This document shows positions 26,047 to 36,242 of a stretch of 48,082 nt of DNA, piece by piece (position 1 is the stretch's first letter; every line of letters starts with the position of its first letter). The notes beneath the pieces were generated by a model. That model did no database searches and had not been told where the DNA came from. It worked only from the letters and a program-made list of their open reading frames with translations. The position numbers were made by a program, and so were the translations under genes. The DNA is from an uncultured Paracoccaceae bacterium (GTDB taxonomy: Bacteria > Pseudomonadota > Alphaproteobacteria > Rhizobiales > Rhizobiaceae): positions 1 to 48,082 of the forward strand of contig CALMYO010000201.1 in assembly GCA_937873685.1 (NCBI GenBank), written 5' to 3'.

Positions 26047-28395
26047 CTATAATTCTTCGATATGTCCGTCATGAAGGAGTTCTGCGACCGGACTGCCGGC
26101 GTCGGGCTTCGCGCGCTTTTCGTCTGGTATGCGCACCGAGACGATCGTTCCCTTGCCCTCGCGGGAGCGGATTTTCAGCGCGCCGCCATGCATGCGCGCC
26201 AAGGACGTTGAGATCGCCAGCCCGAGGCCCGAGCCGGTGTGATTGCGGGTGAACTGGTTCTGCGCCTGCTCGAACGGGTTGCCGATGCGTTTCAACGCTT
26301 CCTTCGAGATGCCGCAGCCGGTGTCCTCGATCGTCAGCACCAGCGCCCCGGTCGCCTTGCGCGCCCTGACCGTGATCTTGCCGCCGTCGCCGGTGAACTT
26401 GACGGCGTTGGAGAGCAGGTTGATCAGGATTTGCTTCATGGCCCGCCGGTCGGCGAAAATCGTCATGTCCCGGTCGATGCGGGTCGCCACCTGCAGCTTC
26501 TTTTCCTGCGCCAGGATGGAAATCATCGAAACGGCTTCCTCGATCAGCGGACACAGATCCTCGCGCTTGCGTTCGATCGGAAAGCGGCCTGCCTCGATTC
26601 TCGACATGTCGAGAATGTCGTTGATGACGCCGAGCAGATAGCTGCCGCTCTGGTGGATGTCGCGGCAGTATTCGACATAGCGATCGGAGCCGAGCGGGCC
26701 GAACATGCCAGATTGCATGATGTCGGAGAAGCCGATGATTGCGTTCAGCGGCGTGCGCAATTCATGGCTCATGTTGGCGAGAAATTCGGACTTGGCGTGG
26801 TTGGCTTGCTCGGCCCGGGTTTTCTCGTCTGCGTATTTCCGGTTGAGTTCGATCAGCTCGTCCGTTTTCTGGGCCTCGGCTTTCTTGGCCAGCGTCAAGT
26901 CGTGGATAGTCGCCATAAGCCGCTGCTCGCTATGGGTCAGGCGCTCCTCATGCGTCTTCAGCGCCGTGATGTCGGCGCCCACCGACACGATGCCGCCGTC
27001 GCCGGTGCGCCGCTCGTTGATCTGCACCCAGCGCCCATCGGCAAGATGGCGTTCCAGCGTGCGCCCTTCTACGCTATGCTCGTTTGCAAGCCGTTGTTCG
27101 AACTGCGGTTTGCGGGAGAGCGCTTCGATCCTGTCGCGGTAAAGGCCGGACAGCTCGGCATCGGCGTCTATGCCGTTGTCCTGTAGGAATTTCAGATTGC
27201 ACATCGCAAGCTTGCCGTCGGCGTCCCACAGCACGAAGGATTCCGAAATGCTCTCGATTGCGTCGCGCAGAATGCGGTCGGTGCGCTGGCTGCGTGCGGC
27301 AAGCTTGTGGTTCTCGGTCACATCGACGGCAATGCCGACCAGATGGCGGCTGGCGCCTGGTTTCTCCACCACTTCGGCGCGCACGCGCATCCATAGCCAC
27401 GCGCCGCTGGCGTGGCGCATGCGGAACATGCGGTCGAATTTCAGGAATTCCTGCGCCGCCGCCTTGCGGGCGATGTCGTAGAGATCGGCATCTTCGGAAT
27501 GGACGAGTTCAGCGACGGTCGCAAAGGTCAGCAACCGGTCCTCGGCCTGGTAGCCTAGTATCTCGTACATCGATTTCGACCAGTACATGCGCCCGAGCGC
27601 CAGATCCCATTGCCAAAGGCCGCAGCCGCCGCGCGACAAGGCCAACTCCACCCGCAGATTGGCTTCGGTGTAGATGTCGTCGGCTTCGCGCGCCCGCGAG
27701 GCCTGGCTGAAATAGGCATAAAGCAAGATCACGAGGATCGTCGAGGTTGCCACATAAAGTGTGACATTGGTCGAAACGCTACGCCACCATGTCGACAGGA
27801 TTGCCTGTTCGGATTGGAAGGCGACCATATATCCGCCCCTGCCGGGCAGTCTTTCGGCGACTGCGAAGCCCGGTACATCCCCGAAGCGCACCTCCATCGC
27901 TCCGGTCTCGCCGGCATAGCGAAACAGCAACTCCGCGCCTTCCACATAGTCGAGAATGCTCTCGCCGAACAGGTCGAATGGCAGGTTGCGCCCTGCAAGA
28001 AGTCGGTGATCGGCGCCGATGACCGCAAGCTTGCGCCCATTCTGCGATGCGCCCTTGGGCAGGCGCTCGACAAGCACCCGCTCGATATCGCCCCGCTCCG
28101 CACCGACCCCGGCCGCCGACAACGCCCCCGCGGCGTTGGCGACTGTTAGCGAGAGCCCGTACTGCGCCTCTTCGAGCAGCCTGTCACGCTCCTCCAGCAG
28201 TACGGAGGCGCGAGAGGCAAAGATCACAATCAGAAAAATGAGGATGAGGATTGGAATGCTGCGACGCAGCACAGGTTCGGCTGCGAGAAGTCGGTGATAG
28301 GCAGGTTGAGCGATGATTCTCGCCTGCCCGACGATCCTTCTCTTTGAAGTGTTGATGACAAAATCGGTCAAAAACTCCCCCTCGCGCGCCGCCAC
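26047..28395 (-). CDS. pleC: PAS-domain sensor histidine kinase PleC
   Basis: A 782-residue kinase. A membrane helix at about 45-65, a periplasmic region and a second helix near 215-235 are followed by two PAS-like regions (about 250-375 and 385-505) and a coiled linker. The catalytic core has H544 in MSHELRTPLNAIIGFSDIMQ, N (LLSNAVKF), G1 (EDTGCGI) and G2 (GSGLGLAI). The GMFGPLG segment after the H box is typical of the PleC/DivJ/PdhS group that controls DivK and CtrA. The position beside glnE matches S. meliloti pleC as I remember it. The start is GTG; an in-frame TTG at 28371, just after GAGGGGGAG, is an equally good start. Confidence 0.82.
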   Translation of the reverse strand: MAAREGEFLTDFVINTSKRRIVGQARIIAQPAYHRLLAAEPVLRRSIPILILIFLIVIFASRASVLLEERDRLLEEAQYGLSLTVANAAGALSAAGVGAERGDIERVLVERLPKGASQNGRKLAVIGADHRLLAGRNLPFDLFGESILDYVEGAELLFRYAGETGAMEVRFGDVPGFAVAERLPGRGGYMVAFQSEQAILSTWWRSVSTNVTLYVATSTILVILLYAYFSQASRAREADDIYTEANLRVELALSRGGCGLWQWDLALGRMYWSKSMYEILGYQAEDRLLTFATVAELVHSEDADLYDIARKAAAQEFLKFDRMFRMRHASGAWLWMRVRAEVVEKPGASRHLVGIAVDVTENHKLAARSQRTDRILRDAIESISESFVLWDADGKLAMCNLKFLQDNGIDADAELSGLYRDRIEALSRKPQFEQRLANEHSVEGRTLERHLADGRWVQINERRTGDGGIVSVGADITALKTHEERLTHSEQRLMATIHDLTLAKKAEAQKTDELIELNRKYADEKTRAEQANHAKSEFLANMSHELRTPLNAIIGFSDIMQSGMFGPLGSDRYVEYCRDIHQSGSYLLGVINDILDMSRIEAGRFPIERKREDLCPLIEEAVSMISILAQEKKLQVATRIDRDMTIFADRRAMKQILINLLSNAVKFTGDGGKITVRARKATGALVLTIEDTGCGISKEALKRIGNPFEQAQNQFTRNHTGSGLGLAISTSLARMHGGALKIRSREGKGTIVSVRIPDEKRAKPDAGSPVAELLHDGHIEEL

Positions 28396-28578
28396 GCACG
28401 TTGGATTGGGCCGGATTGGCCGCGATCTGCTTTCCCCTGAAGCGATCCGGCACCCCGAACACCCGAATCACAGGTAAAGAATCATTCCGGATTCGCCGTG
28501 TCCAGACCCCGGCCTTCAAAAACGCTTCCGAGGCGATCACGTTTTTCGCCAGCTACGCACTTCAAGGCGTAGCAGCTG

Positions 28579-31227
28579 CTATCCCAGCGTGCGTTCCACG
28601 ATATCGCGCACATCGGCGGAAAGCTTGCGCATCGCGCTGATTTCCCCGAGCGCGCCGCGCGCCGCCTCGCGGCGCGTTGGCTCCAGCGAGCGCCAGGACC
28701 GCATGGCGGTCAGCAATCGTGCGGCCAGTTGCGGATTGGCGACGTCAAGTTCAATCACCTTGCGGCAGAAATAGCGATAGGCCTCGCCATCGGCGCGGTT
28801 GAACCCGGTCGGGTTGCCGGTGGCGAATGCGCCGAGCAGCGCCCGCACTCGGTTGGGGTTGTCCCAGTGGAAAGCTGCATCTTTGGAAAGTGCCTGCACG
28901 GTGTCGAGCGCGCCTGCGCCGGGCGCGGTGGCGCTTACCGTAAACCACTTGTCGAGCACGATCGGCTCATTTGCGAAGCGCTGGCGAAAACCGGTCAAGG
29001 CATCGCGCGCTTCGTCCGTTTCGGCGAAGCGATGCGCCAGCACGGTGAGTGCGGCCGCCATGTCGGTCATGTTGTCGGCGTTGTCGTACCGGCTGCGGGC
29101 GCGTCCGGGCGAGGCTTCAGCGACGGAAAGAAAGTCAAGCGCCGTGTTGGCGAGTGATCGCCTGCCGGCACTTGCAGCGTCCGGGCTGAACGGTCCGGTC
29201 TGCCCGGTATCGGCAAGAGTGGTTGAAAACGCATCCGCCCCGCGATGCGCAATGGCCGCGATCGCCACTTCGCGCGCGGAAAAGATGGCGTCAGGATCGA
29301 TGTTTTCGCCGAGTTCGCGGCCGATATCGGCTTCCGACGGCAATTGCAGGCTCATGGCGCGCAAGGCGGGCTCCAGCGACGTATCGCCGTATGCGCCAAG
29401 CGCCAGCGCGGCGAGATCCTCATCGAAGCGCGCCTCACCGCCTGCCTGCACGGCGCGTGCGCCGGATTTCAGCGCACGCAGGTAAAGCGTCTGCAGCGAT
29501 TGCCAGCGGGTGTAGGGATCGCTGTCGCGCTTGGCCAGCGCGGCCAGTTCCTCGTCGGGTTGTTCGGGGTGAATCGTCACCGGAGCGGAAAAACCGCGAA
29601 GCAGCGATAGCGCCGGTTTTTCGGCGACGCCTGCAAACACCGCGGTGTGTCGCCGCTTGGTCACGTGCATCACGCCGTCGCGCACGCGAATGCCCTTCAC
29701 CGATGCGGCTGCAATGTCGCCGCCATCGGCCCCGACCAGCCCGAACCGCACCGGGATATGCAGCGGTTTCTTGCGGCTCTGGCCCGGCGTCGGTTTCTGG
29801 CTCTGTTCGATCTCAACCGTCAGCGTTTTCGCCTGCGCATCGTGACGGGCGCTGATCGCAAGGTTCGGCGTTCCGGCCTGATGGTACCACAGCGAGAATT
29901 GCGACAGGTCTTCGCCGGAAGCGTCCTCGAACGCCGTGAGGAAATCCTCCACCGTCGCGGCCTCGCCGTCATGGCGGTTGAAATAAAGGTCGAGCCCGGC
30001 GCGGAAGCGGCTCTCGCCAAGAATGGTGGCGATCATGCGCACCAGTTCCGAACCTTTTTCATAGACGGTCGATGTGTAGAAGTTGTTGATCTCGCGATAC
30101 TCGCGCGGCCGCACCGGGTGCGCCAGAGGCCCGGCGTCCTCGGGAAACTGGTGCGCCTTCAACAGCCGCACCTCGGCGATGCGCTTGACCGTGCGCGAAC
30201 GCTGGTCGGCAGAAAATTCGTGGTCGCGATAGACCGTCAACCCTTCCTTCAGGCACAGCTGGAACCAGTCGCGGCAGGTGACGCGGTTGCCGGTCCAGTT
30301 GTGGAAATACTCGTGCGCGACGATCGCCTCGATATTGGCGTAGTCGGCGTCAGAGGCGGTCTGCGGATCGGCCAGCACGTACTTGTCGTTGAAGACGTTG
30401 AGACCCTTGTTCTCCATCGCGCCCATGTTGAAATCGGAGACGGCGACGATGGCGAACACGTCCAGATCGTATTCGCGCCCGAATCGCTCCTCGTCCCAGC
30501 GCATCGAGCGCTTCAGCGCATCCATGGCGTAGGTCGCGCGCGCTTCCTTGCCATGCTCCACGAAGATGGTCAGCGCCACATCGCGACCGGACTCGGTGAC
30601 GAAACTGTCGTCAAGCCGTCCGAGATCGCCGGCGACCAGCGCAAACAGGTAGGCCGGCTTCGGATGCGGATCGACCCAGACCGCGTAGTGCCGCCCGTCA
30701 CCGAGATCGCCGCTCCCGGCCGGGTTGCCGTTGGAAAGGAGCAATGGTGATGTTGCCTTGTCCGCTTCGATGCGCACGGTCCACCGCGCCAGCACATCCG
30801 GACGGTCAAGATAGTAGGTGATGCGGCGAAAGCCTTCCGCCTCGCACTGCGTGCAGTAGACTCCATTGGAACGGTATAGGCCCATCAGCTTGGTGTTCGC
30901 AGACGGGTTGATGGCGGTTTCGATGTCAAGCATGAATCGTTCCGCTGCCGGCGGGGGGTGCAAGGTCAGGCTCGCAGCCGTGGCTGTGTAAGCGCCCGCT
31001 TCCGCTTTCGCGCCGTCGATCGACAGCGAAATGAACTCCAGCTCATCGCCGTCGAGCACAAGCGGCGCGCCTTGCGGCGTTTCCGCAATGCGGCGCATGC
31101 CAAGTCTGGCGGATACGAGGGTCCGCTTCGCATCGAGCCGGAAAACAAGATCGACGGTATCGATTCCGTATTCCGGCGGCCTGTAATCCTCCAGCCGAAA
31201 TACCTGTCCGGTTTCAGTTCGCATCAT
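28579..31227 (-). CDS. pepN: Aminopeptidase N (M1 family)
   Basis: An 882-residue zinc aminopeptidase. The exopeptidase motif GAMENKG and the zinc site H305-E-x-x-H309 with E328 (HEYFHNWTGNR...LCLKEG) are both present, followed by the long helical C-terminal domain of the proteobacterial PepN type. It removes N-terminal residues from peptides in the cytosol; no signal peptide is seen. ATG 31227 was chosen over an upstream TTG at 31239 because AGGA lies at good spacing. It is divergent from the molybdenum enzyme gene with a 240-base spacer and is transcribed towards pleC. Confidence 0.95.
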   Translation of the reverse strand: MMRTETGQVFRLEDYRPPEYGIDTVDLVFRLDAKRTLVSARLGMRRIAETPQGAPLVLDGDELEFISLSIDGAKAEAGAYTATAASLTLHPPPAAERFMLDIETAINPSANTKLMGLYRSNGVYCTQCEAEGFRRITYYLDRPDVLARWTVRIEADKATSPLLLSNGNPAGSGDLGDGRHYAVWVDPHPKPAYLFALVAGDLGRLDDSFVTESGRDVALTIFVEHGKEARATYAMDALKRSMRWDEERFGREYDLDVFAIVAVSDFNMGAMENKGLNVFNDKYVLADPQTASDADYANIEAIVAHEYFHNWTGNRVTCRDWFQLCLKEGLTVYRDHEFSADQRSRTVKRIAEVRLLKAHQFPEDAGPLAHPVRPREYREINNFYTSTVYEKGSELVRMIATILGESRFRAGLDLYFNRHDGEAATVEDFLTAFEDASGEDLSQFSLWYHQAGTPNLAISARHDAQAKTLTVEIEQSQKPTPGQSRKKPLHIPVRFGLVGADGGDIAAASVKGIRVRDGVMHVTKRRHTAVFAGVAEKPALSLLRGFSAPVTIHPEQPDEELAALAKRDSDPYTRWQSLQTLYLRALKSGARAVQAGGEARFDEDLAALALGAYGDTSLEPALRAMSLQLPSEADIGRELGENIDPDAIFSAREVAIAAIAHRGADAFSTTLADTGQTGPFSPDAASAGRRSLANTALDFLSVAEASPGRARSRYDNADNMTDMAAALTVLAHRFAETDEARDALTGFRQRFANEPIVLDKWFTVSATAPGAGALDTVQALSKDAAFHWDNPNRVRALLGAFATGNPTGFNRADGEAYRYFCRKVIELDVANPQLAARLLTAMRSWRSLEPTRREAARGALGEISAMRKLSADVRDIVERTLG

Positions 31228-31467
31228 CCGGTCCTGCAATTGCCGTAAACAGCCGATCTATCCGCAGGTTCGGTTTCCGACAAGGAAAATCAGTCCGCAA
31301 AGAGCGGCCGGTAACCGCACGCGCGCCGTCTCAGCATTGAATCAGACAAATGGGAATGCAAAGCGCGACATCGGACGGCGATCTTCCGTCCGACGCTGGA
31401 CGAACGTCGCACATCGCCCTAAACTTGGGGCGTCCAATCTGAAACCTCTCTAGATCGCGAGCTAGAC

Positions 31468-33771
31468 ATGAACGCCATTGCCCCCAAATTCGGCGTCGGC
31501 GCCTCGGTGCTGCGCCGGGAAGACCCGAAATTCATCACCGGCAAGGGATGCTATACCGACGATATCAAGCAGGAGGGCATGCTGCACGGTTATGTGCTGC
31601 GTTCTCCGATCGCCAATGGCGGCTTCAAGATCGTGGATATCGAGGCGGCCAAAACGGCGCCCGGCGTTCACGTGGTGCTGACCGGCGCTGATGTCGCCCA
31701 TCTCGGCGACCTCACGAGTCCGATGATGGCGCCCGGTCCGGACGGTGTGAAGCCGCCGACGCGCGATGTGCCGATCCTGTGCAAGGACAGCGTCCATCAT
31801 GTCGGTGACGCGGTCGCCTTCATCGCCGCAGAGAGCCTCAACGAAGCGCGCGACGCTGCGGAATTGATCGAGGTCGAGTGGCAACCGCGCGACGCCGTTG
31901 CCGATACGCGCGAGGCGCTTGCCGAAGGCGCGCCGCTCGTCTGGCCGGAACTCGGCTCCAACGTCGCATTCATCCGCGATCTCGGTGACAAGGCCGAGGT
32001 CGACGCTGTTTTCGCCGGCGCGGCAAAGGTGACGCGGATCGAGTTCGTCAATAACCGTCTCGTTTGCAACTACATGGAGCCGCGCGCCGCAATCGGCGAA
32101 TGGATCGAATCGGAGAACCGCTTCCTGCTGACCTGCGGCTCGCAGGGCGTGCACAACATGCGCGATTTCCTTGAGGGCTGGGTCTATCGCGGCAAGGAAA
32201 AAGTCCACGTGGTCACGCCCGATGTTGGCGGCGGCTTTGGGCCGAAGACCTTCCCCTATCGCGAATACGCGCTGGTGCTGGAAGCTGCCCGCCATGCCGG
32301 CCGCCCGGTGAAATGGTACAGCGATCGCACCGAGCATTTCCTGTCGGATGCGCAAGGGCGCGACAACGCCGTTGCCGCCGAAATGGCGATGGACGAGAAC
32401 GGGCGGTTTCTGGCGCTCGGCATCGACATCAAGGCCAACATGGGCGGCTACATCCACGCCTTTGCGCCATTCATTCCCTGGCTGGGCGCAATCATGGCGA
32501 CCGGGGTCTACGATATCCAGAAGGTGTATCTTCGTATCACCGGCGTCTATTCCAACACGGTGCCGGTCGACGCCTATCGCGGCGCAGGCCGGCCGGAAGC
32601 TGCGTTCCTGATCGAGAAGCTGGTCGAAGCTTGCGCGCGCGATCTCGGCAAGTCCTCCGTCGAGCTTCGCCGCCTGAACTTCATCAAGCCCGAGCAGTTC
32701 CCTTATCGCACGCCCGGAGACCGGCTCTACGATGTCGGCGAGTACGACGGACATCTGACCGCTGCGCTCGCCAAGGCCGATTGGGACAGTTTCGAGACCC
32801 GCGCCGCCGAGGCGAAGGCGAACGGCCGCATCCGCGGCATTGGCCTGTCCACCTATGTAGAGGCCTGCGCCTTTGCCGGCTCGGAACCGGCGCTTGTGCG
32901 ACTGGAAGAGGATGGCACGGTGACGCTCGACATCGGCACCCAGTCCAACGGGCAAGGCCATGCGACGGCCTATGCGCAGTTCGTCGCTGAAAAGCTGAAC
33001 CTCGACATCGACAGCATCAACATGATCCAGGGTGACAGCGACCGGCTGGAAAAGGGCGGAGGCACGGGCGGCTCGCGCTCGATCCCGCTCGGCGGCGTTT
33101 CGGCCTCGCGCGCCGGCGAAGCGCTGGCGGAAAAAATCCGCAAGCTCGCCGCCGACGAGTTGGAGGCCGCTGCGGCCGACATCGAGCTTGAAACGGGCGA
33201 GGCGCGCGTGGTCGGCACCGACCGTCGCGTCAGCTTTGCCGAGATCGCCAAGAAAGCCGCCAGCAAGGACGACCTGAAGGCCTGGGGCGAGTTCGACCAG
33301 AACGAGGCGACTTACCCGAACGGCACCCACATCTGCGAAGTCGAGATCGACCCGGACACCGGCAAGACCCAGATCGTGCGTTACACCATCGTCGACGATT
33401 TCGGCGTGACGGTGAACCCGATCCTGCTTGCCGGACAGGTACATGGCGGCGTGGTGCAGGGCGCCGGCCAGGCGCTCACCGAGAACACGGTCTATGGCGA
33501 GGACGGCCAGTTGCTTACGGCAAGCTTCATGGATTACGGCATGCCGCGCGCCGACGATTTCCCGTCCTTCGATTTCTCAACCCGCAACGTGCCGTCCACC
33601 ACCAACGCGCTCGGCATCAAGGGCGCGGGCGAGGCCGGCACGATCGGTGCGACACCGGCGGTGCTCAACGCCGTGACCGATGCGCTGTGGCGCGAATACG
33701 GCATCGGCCACATCGAAATGCCGTGCACACCGCAGCGTGTGTGGGAAACCATCCAGTCCGCTGGCAAGTGA
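31468..33771 (+). CDS. Molybdenum-binding subunit, xanthine dehydrogenase/CO dehydrogenase-like family (form II)
   Basis: A 767-residue protein with the a/b hammerhead domain (residues 20-140) and the molybdopterin-binding domains of the aldehyde oxidase family (GGGFGPKTFPYREYALVLEA, GQGHATAYAQ, the catalytic-glutamate GAGEAGTIGATPAV). The active-site loop reads AYRGAGR. This is the form II signature and not the AYRCSFR of true CO dehydrogenase, so CO oxidation is not indicated; the substrate is probably an aldehyde or N-heterocycle. Partner FAD and iron-sulfur subunits, normally adjacent, are absent from both sides. A terminator follows the stop. Confidence 0.87.
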   Translation: MNAIAPKFGVGASVLRREDPKFITGKGCYTDDIKQEGMLHGYVLRSPIANGGFKIVDIEAAKTAPGVHVVLTGADVAHLGDLTSPMMAPGPDGVKPPTRDVPILCKDSVHHVGDAVAFIAAESLNEARDAAELIEVEWQPRDAVADTREALAEGAPLVWPELGSNVAFIRDLGDKAEVDAVFAGAAKVTRIEFVNNRLVCNYMEPRAAIGEWIESENRFLLTCGSQGVHNMRDFLEGWVYRGKEKVHVVTPDVGGGFGPKTFPYREYALVLEAARHAGRPVKWYSDRTEHFLSDAQGRDNAVAAEMAMDENGRFLALGIDIKANMGGYIHAFAPFIPWLGAIMATGVYDIQKVYLRITGVYSNTVPVDAYRGAGRPEAAFLIEKLVEACARDLGKSSVELRRLNFIKPEQFPYRTPGDRLYDVGEYDGHLTAALAKADWDSFETRAAEAKANGRIRGIGLSTYVEACAFAGSEPALVRLEEDGTVTLDIGTQSNGQGHATAYAQFVAEKLNLDIDSINMIQGDSDRLEKGGGTGGSRSIPLGGVSASRAGEALAEKIRKLAADELEAAAADIELETGEARVVGTDRRVSFAEIAKKAASKDDLKAWGEFDQNEATYPNGTHICEVEIDPDTGKTQIVRYTIVDDFGVTVNPILLAGQVHGGVVQGAGQALTENTVYGEDGQLLTASFMDYGMPRADDFPSFDFSTRNVPSTTNALGIKGAGEAGTIGATPAVLNAVTDALWREYGIGHIEMPCTPQRVWETIQSAGK

Positions 33772-33776
33772 CAATG

Positions 33777-33809
33777 AAGCGCCCGGTTCCCCACCGGGCG
33801 CTTTCGTTT
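33777..33809 (+). terminator. Rho-independent terminator after the molybdenum subunit gene
   Basis: AAGCGCCCGG at 33777-33786 pairs perfectly with CCGGGCGCTT at 33794-33803 around a seven-base loop, followed by TCGTTT. It lies five bases after the stop codon. Confidence 0.85.
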
Positions 33810-33907
33810 CCGGATAACCGCTGATAGACAACCGGCCGCGCTGGTTCAGCACGGTTCGCGACGGGCGCGCCAGTCAAACGGAATGAAGATCAATCAAGGT
33901 CATCGCA

Positions 33908-34858
33908 ATGGCGCGCCCACGGCCAGCGGAGGAACTGAACCCGACGCTCGGCATCGCCTTCAAGATTGGCTCCATCTTTGCCTTCATGGGCATGCTGATC
34001 GGCATCAAGATGGCGGGGCAGGTGCCCGCCGGGCAGATCGTTTTCTTCCGCTCGTTTTTTGCCACAGTTCCCATTCTCGTCTGGCTGGTTGCGGCGGGGC
34101 AACTCTCCGGCGCCTTCGCAACGAAACGGCCGGGAGGGCCCCTGATCCGCGGCCTGATCGGCGTCACCGCCATGGGCCTTGGCTTCTCGGCGCTCATCCG
34201 CCTGCCGTTGCCCGATGCGGTGGCGATCGGCTATGCCCAGCCGCCGCTTGTCGTCATGCTCGGCGCGCTGGTGCTGGGCGAAACCGTGCGCATCTATCGC
34301 TGGTCGGCGGTGGTGGTCGGCCTTGTCGGCGTCGCCATCATCTCCTGGCCGAAGCTCACGGTGCTGACCGGCGCAGCACCGCTTTCGGACGATCAGGCGC
34401 TCGGCGTGCTGTTCGGCCTTGCGGCGGCGACCTGTGGCGCCTTCGCCATGATCTTCACCCGCGGTCTGGTGACGACCGAGCGCACGGCGACCATCGTCAT
34501 CTTCTTTTCGCTCACCTGTTCGGCCGTGGCGTTGCTCACCATCCCCTTCGGCTGGGCGGCGCTCAGCCCGGCGCAGGCGGCCTGGCTGGTTTTTGCCGGC
34601 ATCATGGGTGGCATCGGCCAGGTCGGGCTGACGCAAAGTTATCGATACGCCGACACCTCCACCGTCGCGCCTTTCGAATACACTTCACTGATCCTTTCGG
34701 TGATCGTCGGCTACCTGCTGTTTGCCGAAACGCCGACTTCGGCCACGCTGATCGGCGGGGCGATCGTCATCGCCTCCGGCCTGTTCATCATCTACCGGGA
34801 ACGCCAGCTGGGGCTGGAGCGGCGCAAGGAGCGGCAGGTCGCCAAGCCGAAGTACTGA
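33908..34858 (+). CDS. EamA/DMT-family transporter
   Basis: A 316-residue protein with about ten hydrophobic helices in two EamA repeats (around residues 15-145 and 165-300). Each repeat ends with the usual late helix pattern (PLVVMLGALVLGETVR and YTSLILSVIVGYLLFAETPT). Members export or import small metabolites; the substrate cannot be read from the sequence. The C-terminus is basic and cytoplasmic. Its stop TGA and the reverse-strand stop of the MFS gene form the palindrome TGATCA at 34856-34861, so the two convergent genes touch with no spacer. Confidence 0.88.
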   Translation: MARPRPAEELNPTLGIAFKIGSIFAFMGMLIGIKMAGQVPAGQIVFFRSFFATVPILVWLVAAGQLSGAFATKRPGGPLIRGLIGVTAMGLGFSALIRLPLPDAVAIGYAQPPLVVMLGALVLGETVRIYRWSAVVVGLVGVAIISWPKLTVLTGAAPLSDDQALGVLFGLAAATCGAFAMIFTRGLVTTERTATIVIFFSLTCSAVALLTIPFGWAALSPAQAAWLVFAGIMGGIGQVGLTQSYRYADTSTVAPFEYTSLILSVIVGYLLFAETPTSATLIGGAIVIASGLFIIYRERQLGLERRKERQVAKPKY

Positions 34859-36118
34859 TCACCTTGTCCCGCTGTCGGGCGTCGTTTCGTCCGAGCGCGG
34901 ATCGAGCTGGTAGATTTCCGGCGTCTGCAAGGCGCCGGTCGGCAGCGCCTGGAAGTCGGTGCGTTCGTCAGCCGGCGGCGCGGCGCGGCGTTGGCTGCGC
35001 CATGCCGCGTAAAGACCGAAGGCGGCGAAGGTGATCGCCAGCGCCACGAACAGTCCCGATGGACCGATCGCCTCCATCAGCCGGCCGCCGAGTTGCGGCC
35101 CGGCCATGTTGCCGATGCCGTAGAGGATCAGCAGGCTGCCCGAAACCTGCACGAACTCGGACGGGTCGGCATGGTCGTTGGCATGGGCGACAGTGAGCGA
35201 ATAGATCGGAAACAGTACCGAACCGAGCAGGAAGGTGCCGGCGGCGATCAGCATCGGCTCCGGCGGCAGCACAAACGCGATTGCCGTCGAGATGCCGCAA
35301 CCAACAGCCCCGGCCAGCGCCATCACGAGCCGGCGATCAATGCGATCCGACAGCCGGCCGAGCGGCAGCTGGAACAGGATGCCGCCGAGCATCGCCGCCG
35401 CCAGCATGTTGGAAATCTCGACCGGCGCAAAACCGCTCCGCTGGCCGAAGATCGGCGCGAAGTAGACCCAGTTCGAAAACACGACCCCGGCCAGCAGCGA
35501 GCCGACCGCCGCCGAGGGCGCGCGGCGAAACAGGCCCGCGATGTCCACCCGCACGCCGGCGGGCGGTTGCGGCGAGGCTGCGGTCGTCATCGTCACCGGC
35601 AGCAACGCCGCCCCGAACAGCAGCGCGCCGATCATGTAGAAGGTCGCCGCAGCCGGATCGCCGAACGGCGCGGAGTACTGGCCGAGCGCCACGCCGGCCT
35701 GGCTGACGATCATGTAGAACGACAGCACGAAGCCGCGCGAGGCGTTGTCGGCGCGCTCGTTCAGCCAGCTTTCCAGCACCATGTAGCTTCCGGCCGTCGC
35801 GGCGCCGGCGAGCAGGCGAAACGCCGCCCAGGCCAGCGGATGCGGCGCCAGCGCATGCAGCAGCATCGAAGCCGCAAGCAAGGTCTGGATCACCGCGAAA
35901 ACCCGGATATGGCCGATGCGGCGCACCAGCGCCGGCACGATCACCGAACCGCCGGTAAACGCGACGGCGTAGGCCGTACCGATCCAGGCGAGCGTGACAG
36001 ACGACCAGCCATGCGCCGCCGCGCCGAGCGGAATCAGCACCGTGGAGATGCCGAGGCCGATCAGCATGAAGAAGGCGCTGAGCAGCAGCGGCGAGACCGG
36101 CAGGATTTGCGGCAGCAT
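34859..36118 (-). CDS. MFS transporter (YcaD-like)
   Basis: A 419-residue major facilitator protein with about 12 helices, the central loop near residues 185-200 and the MFS motif-like PLGRLSDRIDRRLVM in the second half. The pattern YMVLESWLNERADNASRGF in the fifth helix region is typical of the YcaD-like group of unknown substrate. The last 40 residues are a polar cytoplasmic tail. It converges with the EamA gene without a gap and is transcribed away from the glycosylase gene. Confidence 0.87.
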   Translation of the reverse strand: MLPQILPVSPLLLSAFFMLIGLGISTVLIPLGAAAHGWSSVTLAWIGTAYAVAFTGGSVIVPALVRRIGHIRVFAVIQTLLAASMLLHALAPHPLAWAAFRLLAGAATAGSYMVLESWLNERADNASRGFVLSFYMIVSQAGVALGQYSAPFGDPAAATFYMIGALLFGAALLPVTMTTAASPQPPAGVRVDIAGLFRRAPSAAVGSLLAGVVFSNWVYFAPIFGQRSGFAPVEISNMLAAAMLGGILFQLPLGRLSDRIDRRLVMALAGAVGCGISTAIAFVLPPEPMLIAAGTFLLGSVLFPIYSLTVAHANDHADPSEFVQVSGSLLILYGIGNMAGPQLGGRLMEAIGPSGLFVALAITFAAFGLYAAWRSQRRAAPPADERTDFQALPTGALQTPEIYQLDPRSDETTPDSGTR

Positions 36119-36242
36119 GGGCGGTTCGGTTGTTCGATGCGATTGCGCGAGATGATGGAGATGAGTTTGTCAGTACCGGACCGGGCAGGGCGCGGCGATA
36201 GCGACACGAAGCGCCGGAAATGGCCTGATTCTACGTGGCATC

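Noticed and set aside
31462-33444. 660-codon open frame on the minus strand
   Set aside because: It mirrors the molybdenum subunit gene on the plus strand, whose motifs are unmistakable; the reverse translation has none.
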